The notes under the pieces are model-generated. The model saw nothing but the letters and a program-made list of their open reading frames with translations, had not been told where the DNA came from and searched no databases. From Numida meleagris (taxonomy: Eukaryota > Chordata > Aves > Galliformes > Numididae): a DNA stretch of 64,000 nucleotides. The position numbers and the translations under genes are program-made. The stretch covers positions 61,209,244 to 61,273,243 of the forward strand of contig NC_034409.1 in NCBI RefSeq assembly GCF_002078875.1, in the 5' to 3' direction. Below, piece after piece: positions 39,925 through 50,436 of this stretch (the stretch's first letter is position 1; each line of letters starts with the position of its first letter).

Positions 39925-41948
39925 CCCAGTGCTGACTGCTATACCCATCTCTTCCCAGTAGAGGTGCCAGTGAGAAGAACTTGGTGGTAGGGACCTCGTA
40001 CTCAAGACTTACGCAAGACTGAATTTCAGGAGTACCAAGGAATGTGCTGGATCAGACACCTGGGAGGTGCTTCTTTACATAATTACCACTGTTTTCTAGT
40101 AGGAGACTGCCTCAGGCCCTCTGTGGCTCTGCACTCCGGGGCTTCAGGTCTCTCCTGTAAAGATTTTGCTTAGTTAATGAAGGGAAAACACATTAAGGAC
40201 AGTGGATGAAACTAACTTGTGTAAGAGAGCCTACACGCAACGTTGCATTGAAACCACATGTGCAGACCAGTGGGAGGTGGCTCCCAGTTGCAGCCTCAGC
40301 ACCTCTGGATCATTTGGTAGGTATAGAGCTGGGTGCAAGCCTGCAGATTGCCTGCCGATGGTGTCTGATGCTGCAAGTGGAATTCACCAAGAAGGATGTA
40401 GGCTTACACCACAAGGAATGATTTGTCACTGTGTTATTTTAGGTATGTGCTCGTTAAGTTGCAACAAACATCAGGCTGGAGTAAGGTCTGCTATCTACTC
40501 TTGAGTTCACTTCTTATCCCATCCAAAGAACTTGTAAAAACACAGCAGGCAATGGAGGAAAGCAGACTTTTGCTTGAACGCAGCTCCAGAAGGTAAGAGC
40601 AGCAGTGAAGATGGGGTGGCACAGACCAGGCTAGGTAATGGGGCCTTGGCTGGAAGTCCTTTGTGGAGCTCTGCTACTGTGGCCTACAGCTCTTAATAAT
40701 ATCCAGTTATCACGGATGTGCCTGCTGATGCTGCAAATGAATCTTCATTCCTTCATGAAGAGATACACAAATACCTGTAGGCAAGAGTTTAGCGAACCTG
40801 AATCCTGCTTGGTGTTAAAGATGTTGATGATTAACTGCTGGCACTGGTGGTACAGTGAGGATGGAGCAGATTGAGTTATCAGTTTTGATCTGGTCACTCT
40901 TCACTGCTAATCAAATTATGCCAATTATCTCAGCATTGTTTTGAAAAGTAAATACTCAGTTGTGTTAGTGCAGTTCAAGTGTACCAAAAAGAATATGCTA
41001 ACTCAAATCAACTTTTGCCATAAAGGTAGGATCGAGAAGGATTAAGCAATGCAGAAGTCTTTGCTGGAGAGTTGTACAGCAAAGTACATTTTGTTCCTTT
41101 TGTGAAGACTGTATCATTATGTTGTTTGCTGTTGCAAAGAGAAACTGATAGATAGAAGACAACACTATTCCGGTTAATGTGAAGTGTTAAATTGTGTAGG
41201 TGAGGGGTGCAAGCACGTGAGAACTGCTTGTGTTGGTGTTTTGTGGTTGGGGGCTGCAGAGCTCTGTATGGCCTCACATCAGCGACACAATGCATAACTT
41301 CCTCTAAATTGTTTTAAAATAACTTTTAAAAAGCATTTGAAGTGCTAGGGTGTCTTTCATGAACATACTGACATAAATTCTGAATTATAGTTGCCTAAAA
41401 GGCACGGTACCAAATAATTCACGCCTCCTTCGGTACATTCCCAGCGACTTCTGACTGCTCACGTAAGATGGAAAGTGCTCGGGTTCGGTATGTTGTGATG
41501 AAAGAGGAACACGATATAAATAACCAGATGACTGGTGTGTGCCAGTGCCTTTTTAACCTGAAAGTTCCCAATTTCTGTCACTGCTCACGTGGGCTCTGCT
41601 GCTCTTCTGACTGCTGCACATCCCTTATGCTGCTACGCTGCCAAAGTCATTACTCAAATGGTGAGAGGGTAACGATCATTTTCAGGGCAAAGTCTGACAA
41701 TGCTGTTTCTTTCAAATAATTGAGAGCACAGTTTATGGCACGGTTTATTTGTATTTAGGCCATGCGCTGCTGCACCCTGACACCGGGGCCTGCACTTCCC
41801 ACATCGCATCTCAGCAGCAGCAGTCAGCGGGGTGCACTCCAACCACCCCCGTGTGAAGCAGCGAGAGCTGGAGGGCAGCCCTCGCACGGCAGAGGCCGCT
41901 CCCCCGCGGGGACCCCCCCCCCCAAGAAAGTCCAGCCCTCCCGCAGGA

Positions 41949-41967
41949 ACTACAATTCCCATGAGGC
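41949..41967 (+). promoter_or_regulatory. ZNF143/THAP11-type element
   Basis: The bases ACTACAATTCCCATGAGGC closely match the ACTACAnnTCCCAnnATGC element bound by ZNF143 and THAP11/HCF-1 in many CpG-island promoters. It sits inside the island upstream of the inferred WNK1 transcription start. Motif match only; no binding is shown. Confidence 0.6.
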
Positions 41968-42043
41968 TCCGCGCGCGGCGCGGGGCACGACGGGAGCCGC
42001 AGCCCCCCGAGAAACCACGGCCGGGGAGGGCTCGAGGGCGGGC

Positions 42044-42058
42044 GCGCGTGCGCGGAAG
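42044..42058 (+). promoter_or_regulatory. NRF1-like site abutting an ETS-like site
   Basis: GCGCGTGCGC at 42044-42053 fits the NRF1 half-site palindrome (GCGCnTGCGC), and CGGAAG at 42053-42058 is an ETS/GABPA core overlapping its last base. The pair is typical of broad housekeeping promoters and suggests core-promoter position just downstream. Motif-based inference. Confidence 0.5.
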
Positions 42059-42424
42059 GGGGCGTGCCCGGCGGCTCCCCTCCTCCTCCCTGCTGTGTGT
42101 CGGTTTCGGGCGTCCGTCGCCATTTAGCGCGGAGACGGCCCCGAGGCGGCCGCGGCGCCTCCGCTCCCTCCTCCCCGCCGCGGCGCGGGGCGCCACCCGG
42201 ACTCGCGCGGTCTCGGCTCCCGCTCCCCGGTGTGTAGGCGGCGGGCGGCCCCCGGTGAGGAGAAGCGGCGGGGGGCGGCAGCAGCAGGAGCAGCAGCAGG
42301 AGGAGAAGGAGGGTTTCCGGCTCCCCGCGAGGCGGCGGCCGCTGCTGCCGCTGCTGCTGAGGGAGCGCGGCCCGGCCTCGCGCGGGCGGTGGCTGCCTGG
42401 CGGGAGGGGGAGGCCGCGGCCGCC

Positions 42425-42451
42425 ATGGGCGCCCCTGCGAGGCGGGGCTGA
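42425..42451 (+). promoter_or_regulatory. WNK1 leader uORF 1 (8 codons plus stop)
   Basis: An ATG in the perfect Kozak context GCCGCCATGG opens an 8-residue frame (MGAPARRG) that stops at 42451, 478 nt before the WNK1 start. If transcription begins upstream of it, most scanning ribosomes should initiate here, and the long spacer would allow reinitiation at later ATGs. It may be absent from the mRNA if the start site is further downstream. Confidence 0.5.
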
Positions 42452-42686
42452 GCCCCGCGGCCCCTTTCCCTGCCCCTGCGGCGGGCTGAGGGCGCTGGGC
42501 CCGCCCGCTGCGAGTGACTGAGCGCGGCGGCTGCTGCCTCCGCGGCCTGCCCCCGCCTCGCCGCCCCTTCCCCTCCCCGCGGGCCCTCGCTCCGGGGGTT
42601 CCCGGGCCTGCCCCGGCCTTCTGTCGCCTGCCGGGGGGTAGCGGCGGGCCCTTCCCTCCTCGCCCCGGCTTCTCTCGCGGTGCTCC

Positions 42687-42737
42687 ATGTCGGCCCCGCT
42701 GCTCGTTGCCCCGCTGCAGGATGGATGCAGACGCTAA
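42687..42737 (+). promoter_or_regulatory. WNK1 leader uORF 2 (16 codons, weak start)
   Basis: The frame MSAPLLVAPLQDGCRR starts in a poor context (T at -3, T at +4) and ends at 42737, overlapping the starts of two later leader ORFs. It is probably bypassed often. Confidence 0.35.
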
Positions 42738-42867
42738 GCGGGGAGCCGCCCCGCTGGCCCAGCCTCCCCAGCAGCCGCCTCCCAGCTCCGCCGCCGGGAG
42801 CCCTTGGGACCCTCCTGTCTCGCAGCTGCGGCTGCGGCCGCGGCCGGGCGCGCTCCCCGCGCAGTGA
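42721..42867 (+). promoter_or_regulatory. WNK1 leader uORF 3 (48 codons, strong start)
   Basis: The ATG has A at -3 and G at +4. The frame begins [20 protein letters not shown], is proline- and alanine-rich, and stops 62 nt before the WNK1 ATG. That short spacer should limit reinitiation, so translation of this frame would be expected to depress WNK1 output. No known protein family is recognised. Confidence 0.45.
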
Positions 42868-43108
42868 GCGGCCTCTCCCCTCGCCTCCCCCCGCCCCGCC
42901 TCGCCCCAGCAGCGCTTCCCCGGGCCGCGATGTCGGGGGGAGCCGCGGACGGCGCCCCTCCGGCTACCCGCTTTCTGGCTCCCCCGCCGCCGCCCCCCAA
43001 GAACGGTTCCAGCTCGGACAGCTCCGTCGGGGAGAAGCTGGGAGCCGCCGAGCACGGAGCCTCCGGGACCGGCGGAGCGAGCGGCGGAGCGGGAAGCGGA
43101 GGCCGTAG
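42725..43108 (+). promoter_or_regulatory. overlapping alternative-frame ORF across the WNK1 start
   Basis: A second ATG four bases after that of uORF 3 opens a 127-codon Arg/Pro-rich frame that runs through the WNK1 start codon in a different reading frame and ends at 43108. Its initiation context is weak (T at -3, C at +4). Long open frames are expected by chance in DNA this GC-rich, so coding use is doubtful. Confidence 0.2.
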
Positions 43109-43703
43109 CGAGGAGTACCGCCGCCGCCGCCACACCATGGACAAGGACAGCCGAGGGGCGGCAGCCACCGAGCACCGCTTCTTCCGCCGGAGCGTGATCT
43201 GCGACTCCAACGCGACGGCCTTAGAGCTGCCCAGCCTGCAGCCCGCCGCGCCCTCGGCCCCCGTGTCGGGAGGCAGCGCCGCTCCCTTGGTCTCTCCTCC
43301 CGAGTGCTCGCGCACCTCTTGCATCGCTGTCGGCGCCTCGCAAGCCCCCTCGCTGCTGCAGCAGCCCCTGCCGCCCACCCCGCTCCCCCTGGAAGGACGC
43401 TCTGCCCAGGAGCCCCCCGCCACCAAGGATGCTGCCCCGCTGCTGCCCAAAGAGGAGGAGGATGAGGCCGCCGCGCTGCCCCCCACCAGCGCCGCTGGGA
43501 GCACGTCGACTGCCAGCCGGGAGTTCGAGGAGCGGAGGGCACAGCAGGAGGACATAGAGGAGCAGGAGACCAAGGCGGTGGGCATCTCCCCTGACGGCCG
43601 CTTCCTGAAGTTTGACATCGAGATCGGAAGAGGCTCTTTCAAAACTGTATATAAAGGACTGGATACTGATACCACTGTGGAAGTCGCCTGGTGCGAGCTG
43701 CAG
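42930..43703 (+). CDS. WNK1: WNK1 (with-no-lysine kinase 1), first coding exon, partial gene
   Basis: The 258-codon exon encodes the N-terminus of the Ser/Thr kinase that senses chloride and osmotic stress and activates SPAK/OSR1, and so NCC, NKCC and KCC cotransporters. It opens [10 protein letters not shown], then a polyproline run (residues 18-23), the conserved [16 protein letters not shown] block, [17 protein letters not shown] with an Akt/SGK-type site at Thr69 (Thr60 in human), and the [18 protein letters not shown] block (83-100). A low-complexity Pro/Ala/Ser stretch and an acidic segment follow. The kinase domain starts near residue 228 with the glycine loop [11 protein letters not shown]. 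Lys238 (codon 43641-43643) is the relocated catalytic lysine (rat K233), and Cys255 (43692-43694) occupies the usual lysine position, the WNK hallmark. The exon ends ...WCELQ in phase 0, as in mammals. The start has G at -3, with no in-frame ATG between 42804 and 42930. The remaining exons lie right of the window. Confidence 0.97.
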
Positions 43704-43709
43704 GTAAAG
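43704..43709 (+). other. WNK1: splice donor of WNK1 intron 1
   Basis: The exon ends CAG and the intron begins GTAAAG, a good donor consensus. The protein breaks after WCELQ, before the position where the family continues with D-R-K-L-T-K, so the intron is phase 0. Confidence 0.95.
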
Positions 43710-46700
43710 CAAATAAAAATAGTGAATTACCAGAGCGTGGCTGGGCTCGTAGGTGGTTGGCTGCATGCTTGAGGGTGATAAAAACCCATCCATTCGAGGT
43801 CTACGTAGACAGGGAACTGCGGATCTTACTTGAGTCACCCCCTTTGGAGAAAAGTGCAGCCTTTCCTTAGAGTCTGAATATTTTTTTTTTGTTTTGCTTT
43901 TTATATTTAGAGAATGTACTACGGTTCTGTTTCTTGTGGCATCTTGCATTTTACCACCAGCAGAAGGTAACTTGGGGGTTTGTAGAAGTACCTGAATGCA
44001 GTTCAGACAGGCTGAGGGAAAATTTCTGTCATAAATTAATGACAACGCCTTTTCAAAATTGATATTTAGGCGCTTCTCTTAGGGAAAATATTAAAATGTA
44101 GTTTTCACGGTTACTTTGTGTGTTTGTGGCACTGGGTTATTGTAGACTTAGAATATACCCTAAGTCATTTAGTGCATCATGTTGAGTTGTGTATAGCTCT
44201 TTTTCATTCTAAGAGCTGGGGTTCTTGCTTGATACAGGTACAAGGAGGAAATTAATCATCTCCTTTATGAAGCTTTGAAAAACTTCAAGCTTAACCTTTG
44301 CAGATGACTGGTGGATAAAACTGAAGTGAGAATAGGGCCACAGTTCTGCCCAAGCCCGGTCTAATGATGGCAAAAATACCCTTGGTTCATCCGAGTCAGT
44401 GCTTGTGTAACTGAGGGACAGGTTGCTGTGCAACAGCCTCAAAAGAAGTGAGAAGAGCTGGGGGTACCAGGAACAAGTATCTGGTGTAGTATTTGGCTTT
44501 CAAAGCCTCAGTGTTAAATTAAAAAGATAGTGCTTACTTTTTAGTGTTGTTTCAGCGCAGTCTACAGAGGGATTCGTGTACTATGGCTTCATTATTCTGT
44601 GTGTTCTGATGCAATTTAGGGCAGACAAAAGAGCATTGGGTCAAAATCCCAGGAGCTTTGGAGGAGGATCAGAGCAGATAGCTCCCTGCAGTACTATAGG
44701 GAGACTTTGTTCTCCTCAAAAGCAATTTTGTATCTCATCCTTCAACAGTACCTTTGTAGATTATGTTATTGCCCTTACTCCATGCTTACTGGCTGTGGAA
44801 GTAAGCTTCCAGTTTTCTGAGACCCTTAAGAATGCGCCCTTCCTATGTGCTGGTTATATTCTTCCTGTGGTGGTCTTTTGAGTGTGAATTTTAAGTAGTG
44901 TTGGGCTCTGCTTAAGCTTTTCATATGCAGTTTGAACTGAGCTTAATCCTCCAAAATGATGTGACTTCTATTTGAAATTTTAATCTTTGTAATTTTGGCG
45001 TTCCTTTACTTTAACCTCTCAAATCTGTTTTAATCTTGACAGTGTACTTACTGATTAGAAACTAATGACAGCTTGGCATCAGTCACTTTCCAATTATACC
45101 ATCTCTGCTGAACTGTGTTAGTCATCCTCCATACTGTGTGAACTAATTGTCCAAAGAAGCACCTTCTTTGAAGCATGTAATAAAAAAAAGCTCATTTATG
45201 AAGAGTATGTTGCTGAGCTTTCAGTTGATTGAAGAATTTCATGAGTAGTTTCTAAAATGACACTGAGACTGCAAATATTGGTTGGGGGGAAAATGTTGGA
45301 TGTTCTCCTTGAAAGCTACATATATTGAAGGAGTACCTTACAGGTGAAATTATTTTAAAGGCTGTAGCTTTTCTCTCATAAGGAGGCTGCATACAAAACC
45401 ATGGTTTTAAAACATTAACATAATTTTTGTAGCTTTTAGAAGTATTTCATGAAGGAGCTAGTCTGTGTGGTTAAGGATATTAAGATAAGGTTTTGTTTTA
45501 TTGCATCTAGAAATAAAAGGAGGAACTTGGGAGCTGTTGGTATGATGGCTACATGCTCTTTTTTATCTAGGAAAATATAAATGTTGACAGGACAATGAAA
45601 TTCTTTATGCGTGTTTTCTGTCAATGTCTGAATTCATGAAATGGTCAAAATTAAAACGTCATCTTGGTTTTCTTGTATGATGTGTCTTGAAAATTGGTGA
45701 ATCTTCAAAGCACCCTTATTTCATGGCAATGTGAATGAATTTCTTCCATGCTGCATTATAGCAACCTTAACTAAATTGTGCTTGTTTTTAATTGCCTTGA
45801 CATGTGTTTTTTAGTAGTAAAATGACTTTTCTTACTTGTGCTTATGCTAGCAAGCGTTGGCATCCAGGGTGTCCCACCTCACCAGAGCTGCCTGTAGTAC
45901 CACTCTAGTGCTGCAAGAATGAGAACCACGCAGGTTCAGTTGTTCATCTCTGCACTTGTCCAAAATTGATGAAGGTGTATCACAACTCTTTGGAATTACA
46001 TTCTTCTAGATTTTTCTAGCACGCTTTCACTGCTTCAGTTTCTTTAAGTTCTGTTTGGAAGAAAAGAATATGCCAGCTGCTTTCGGTTCAGTTAAATTAG
46101 TGTTTAAATGCTGGAGCAGAAATTGTGTGGATCAAGGAGGAATGTGTAATAGTTGCGTTGTCCATCGTAAAGTCGCTCTGCTGGAGACCATCTAACTTTT
46201 ATGTCCTCTGTAGAGACAAAAGGTAAAATCTAGGAATATCAGTTTCTTCTCGAAGGGAGTGTGGTTGCTGGTGCTGATGATGCTTTGGAGTGTACTGTTG
46301 TGTCCTTAAGAAGGCTTTCCAATGGCACTGCAATTCCTTATGCTTGATGCACTGAATTGTGGTGGAAATAGGAGAAAGACATGACATTCTATGGATAATT
46401 TATTGCTGTGAGCATCTCCAGCAGGAGGGGTCCTGGCCAAGACTTCTTAGTTTTTCTTTATCTGAGGAAGGTGGAACGGTGTGATTAGAAGGAATTGAGT
46501 ATTTCAAGGTTGCTCATAGATACCTAACGAAAGTCTAAAGAGGCCATGGCTGATAGACAATCCTAGCTTAACTTGCTCCTACAGACAGGCTACAAACTGT
46601 AACTGAACCTAGTTTAAATATTGTACTCTCAGGTATTTAAATGTGAAATACCTGCCCTGCTGTGAGCATGGGGGAGATGGACTGCTTAGGGCCACTACTC

Positions 46701-47239
46701 AGCTTCACTTAATGCAAGGACGTTATTCAGCATTAACCTTCAAATACTTTTATTCTCATTGTATAGGTTCATCTCGTCTCTAGTTATTCTGAGTCAAGTG
46801 TGCCTCCTACTGTTGCTGTAAGCACACCTCATAAATCTAGTGAACTAGTAGTTAAGAGTTACTGCTTTAATGGTATTGAAGGAGGTAGAAGTTAGCAAAA
46901 GTGGTTACTGCTGCTGTTTCCTATTGTAATTCAAAATGTCTCTTCCTGTACAATGATGTTACTGTTAAGACTTGTTAAGTTACATTTGAGTGGTGAGTCT
47001 TCTGTCACCGCTGGGTACAGCTCAGGTAACATTGTGGCAAAAATGTGATGCCGCTTCCTGTTAAGCCTATTCTGACAGATAAAGTTAATGCCAAAGGTAG
47101 TGAAGGGTCACCTAGTTGAGTATAAAAGCCAAATCGTGGGGACAATGTGTCACCCTCTGAGTCCTTGTTTCAGTTTGAGTCAGTTTTAAACAAGATGCTA
47201 ATTAACCTCTGGTCTATGAGACAGTACAGGCTGGTGCAG

Positions 47240-47261
47240 TCTACACAAAATTTTGTGTAGA
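47240..47261. repeat. perfect 22-bp palindrome
   Basis: The left half TCTACACAAAA at 47240-47250 is the exact reverse complement of the right half at 47251-47261, with no spacer. Located in WNK1 intron 1. Confidence 0.85.
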
Positions 47262-50200
47262 ATTATTGGTATGGGTTTTGTTGTTCAAATAAGTAACTTG
47301 TAAAATACGGAAAGAAGATTGAGCTGTTTTGAATTGTGTATTTGTTGGGAATTTGGAGGCCTACCTTCTTTCATTTGGATAGCATCTTCTTCTAAAGGAA
47401 GCATGATTTAGAAGCTGTGACTAGAATGATATTTACATTAGCTGAAAACACTTTGCTGGTAAACCACAAGCACGGGGGAACTGTATACCGCATGCCTAGT
47501 ATGTGCTGTATCACTCCTGCACCTTCTATTTCCTTTCCAGAAAGAACAGGGCAGTCAGTTGTCAGTTACAGTTCATGAACACATCTTCCTGATGTGTCGC
47601 TGCCATTCTTGCTCTGTCGTCAGTGCAGTGCTGGTCTCATTACTGTGTACAGTGTGAGAGCTGCTGAGGGGGAAGGAGGCTGGGTGCTGTCTCCTAAGCA
47701 AGACAGAGCTTCTGAAGTTAAGCAGTGAGTTTGAAAGGCAGGCAGTGCAAGAACATGCTGTGCTAGTTACTGCTTGCAAGGGGGGGCTGAATGTGAACTC
47801 AGTTACCTTGCATTATGACTCTTGTAGGTAATCCAGTGTAGGTTACATAAATGCACTTCTGCTGTAGACTGTAAGTTATACATCAAGTGTACCGTATAAG
47901 ATGCTGTGGCTTACCAGTGGAGTTTTCCAGAGGCAGTAGCTATGAAAAACAGTTGAAAGCAAACAATAGGTGAATGTCAGCTATGAGATTCTGTAAGGCG
48001 GTGAAATGATAATGCATCTGGTCGTCACTTTTTTATGACAGGAAGTAGTGATGTGCTGAATAATATTTCCATGGGTCAGATTTTTTTTTTGACTGTAACG
48101 ATCTGTAACAGTTATCTGAGCAACTTCCTGTATTCTGAGTTTTCAGTTGGGAGATATGTCTTCACCTTTGTTGACACTTCAATTTTAATTCTACCTGTCT
48201 TTATATCTTAGTTAAAGCTCAACTTAATAGTGAGCTTTTGTTGCTCAGACAACAGCGGAATGTAGTTTCTGTGCTCTGGAGGGTACACTCTGCTGCAGGC
48301 TCACCATAACCAGCAGCCTACTGAAGCCAAAGTACAATTCTTAAAAATCTCTCAGTTTTCTGGACTAGCTGAGCTGGGAATGTTTCAGAAGTTGCCTGTT
48401 CAACTCTGACAACCAAAAAAGGTCTTGTATCACATAGCTGTGGCATCCTGTAGTCTTTTTTTTTTTTTTTAAAGCTGTTTGCATTTTGCTTGCTGAGAGA
48501 CCTGACTGCAGATACTGGCTCTGATGTGCAATCTTATAGCTGCATTAAAACAAAATGGGAAACCAGATCAAAACTTCTGTGCAGCAAGAGGAAGCTGAGG
48601 AGTATGGACTTGGCATTCATCTGACTGTTAACATGCTACTGGAAAACCATTACATCTTGCTAGTTTGGGGGGGCGGAGAGGGGCGGTGAACAATCTCATC
48701 CTGAAATAAATATACACTCTTTTAACAACTGTAACTGTGCTCTAATTCTGTATATTTTTTAAGGCTGTCACAGTTTTAGATCAAAATTGAATCTAATTTG
48801 GTGTGATGACTCCCGTGTCTACCTTGTACTTCTGATCAGTGTTTAAAATAATGGTTTGTGAGCACAACTACGTGTTATTACAACCACTGTAACATCGCTG
48901 TATGTCTCCATCTTATTACTACTTGCGTTAGATTCATGGTTGTTGCAAATGCTCATAAATGAAGGTATATGACAGTGTCTGTTATTGGGTCTTTATTAGC
49001 TCTCCATCTGTTCTCAACTCTGCAAAGTCCAAAATACTGAAGACCAAGAGGTGTAAATCCATAAATGTATGACTCCTTAAGGTCACACCGGATTTCTTTA
49101 AGTGTGCGCATATAGGGAGCTTGATGTTTTTGGAGTCAAGTCTAAACTTACTTTCAGCTGCTTTTCCATATGGTGGCACAGAACAGTTACTGGTACTTAC
49201 TGGCTTCAAGTCTCAGATTTGAAAACTCCTTTGGCTGAAGAACAAAATGTAGCCATATTCCTGAGTGTTTGTGCTGTAATTGATACAATTGACAACTTGA
49301 TAAATGGCATGGGAAAGGAGCCAGACTAATTACCTGCAGAAGTATAAACAATGGTCCGACTCCTTCAGACTTTACAAAGGTGACCCTGAAAGAGAGAAGG
49401 GAGCTTTAAAGTACATTCTGGAGCTGCAGCTGTTAGGAGACCTCTGCTTAGGAAAATAATCTTACCTCAAAGGGATGTCAGTTCTAGGGATGGCTGTGGT
49501 TCAATTTATAACTGGCTGGTTGCAAGACAATAAATGTAATTGGATAAGTATATTCTGAAGATGCAGTGTTTCTTATGGAAATAAATATGTTAGTTCAGGT
49601 GGGTTTGAAAATTGTAGAATCAAATCTCTTAAACGGGATTTGTTTTGGGTTTCTGTGGCTTAAAATAAAAACTCTTAGCTCTGTAACTAAATTTTTGAGG
49701 GCAAAAAGGAAAATATCTTTCTTGGGAAGGGAACCTGACAAAGGTCTCTGGAGACATCCTGTGCAGAGTCCTTAGAGAACTATCTTCCAGAGTAATAAAT
49801 AAAGTAGCAAGAGATCTGTGGTTGTCTGCATGGATGCAGCGCATGGTGTAGTGTAGTTTCAGTGTCTTTTGGTTAGTAACTTCCCTCGGGCCCACGTTGT
49901 CCTCTTCCTTATTTTCTTTTTTGTATTTTATTTCATGCCAGCAGCTTGTTAAACAGCACAGCTTCAACTGTCACCCAGGTTCTCCATACCGTGTGCGACA
50001 GAGTCTGTGCTAAGCAGTGGCAGCCTTGGTGCTTCCTGTCATGAATGTCTTCAGAAACTTTCACTTCCTGTCAAGTCCAGCAACTTCTTTTTGAGATCAC
50101 TAACTGCCTCTCCCAAATCATGGTTGGGTTGAATGAGAAGCTGAGTACTTTCTGTGCTGGTCTTCGGGTTCATGTTTTCAAGCTTGTCTTGATCTTGAGA

Positions 50201-50402
50201 GCTGAAAAATGGAAATGTAGACATAATGGCTGTAATGTTTGGGCTTTAAGAGAAATACTAAATACCATGCAAGTTTGCAGCTGGGCATAAGACTTTCTCT
50301 TGGCAGAGCATGTGTTTTTTAATAGCAGATGGTACCAAGTTACTATTTTTGACTCTTAAACTTTAAATATTGATTCCATGGTTTTAGCTTGATCACGTGC
50401 AC

Positions 50403-50436
50403 GTACAATGTCTGGGAGAACATTCTCCCAGTGTAC
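50403..50436. repeat. two-tier inverted repeat
   Basis: CTGGGAGAA (50412-50420) and TTCTCCCAG (50423-50431) form a 9-bp stem around CA. Outside it, GTACA (50403-50407) pairs with TGTAC (50432-50436) across a 4-base bulge on the left. The centre contains GAAnnTTC, the paired unit of a heat-shock element. Located in WNK1 intron 1. Confidence 0.75.

Larger units (their letters stand above)
15251..41759. other. intergenic region between NINJ2 and WNK1
   Basis: About 26.5 kb separate the two divergent gene starts. I see no exon with a recognisable protein motif, no rRNA or tRNA gene, and no CpG island. Recognisable contents are CR1 copies (19200, 25230, 29734, 30029, 35832), an older CR1-like stretch (about 19535-19985), an LTR-like fragment (about 21600-21765), and simple repeats, listed separately. 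The open frames in this region, the longest being 211 codons at 27447-28082, look like chance. Unannotated lncRNAs or enhancers cannot be excluded from sequence alone. Confidence 0.6.
41760..43640 (+). promoter_or_regulatory. WNK1: CpG island promoter of WNK1
   Basis: Composition changes abruptly from AT-rich to very GC- and CpG-rich near 41760, is densest from about 41880 to 43560, and fades just before the exon 1 donor. It covers the probable TATA-less promoter, the leader and most of exon 1. Upstream elements include a ZNF143-type site, an NRF1-like site, an ETS-like site and several GC boxes (for example around 42034-42043). The transcription start is probably near 42060-42250, inferred from where these sites sit; no sequence feature fixes it. 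Confidence 0.85.

Noticed and set aside
41654..43675. Long minus-strand open frames (344, 454 and 313 codons) across the CpG island
   Set aside because: They are antisense to the WNK1 leader and exon 1, very rich in Arg, Gly, Pro and Ala, and have no recognisable domain. Stop codons are rare in any frame of DNA this GC-rich.
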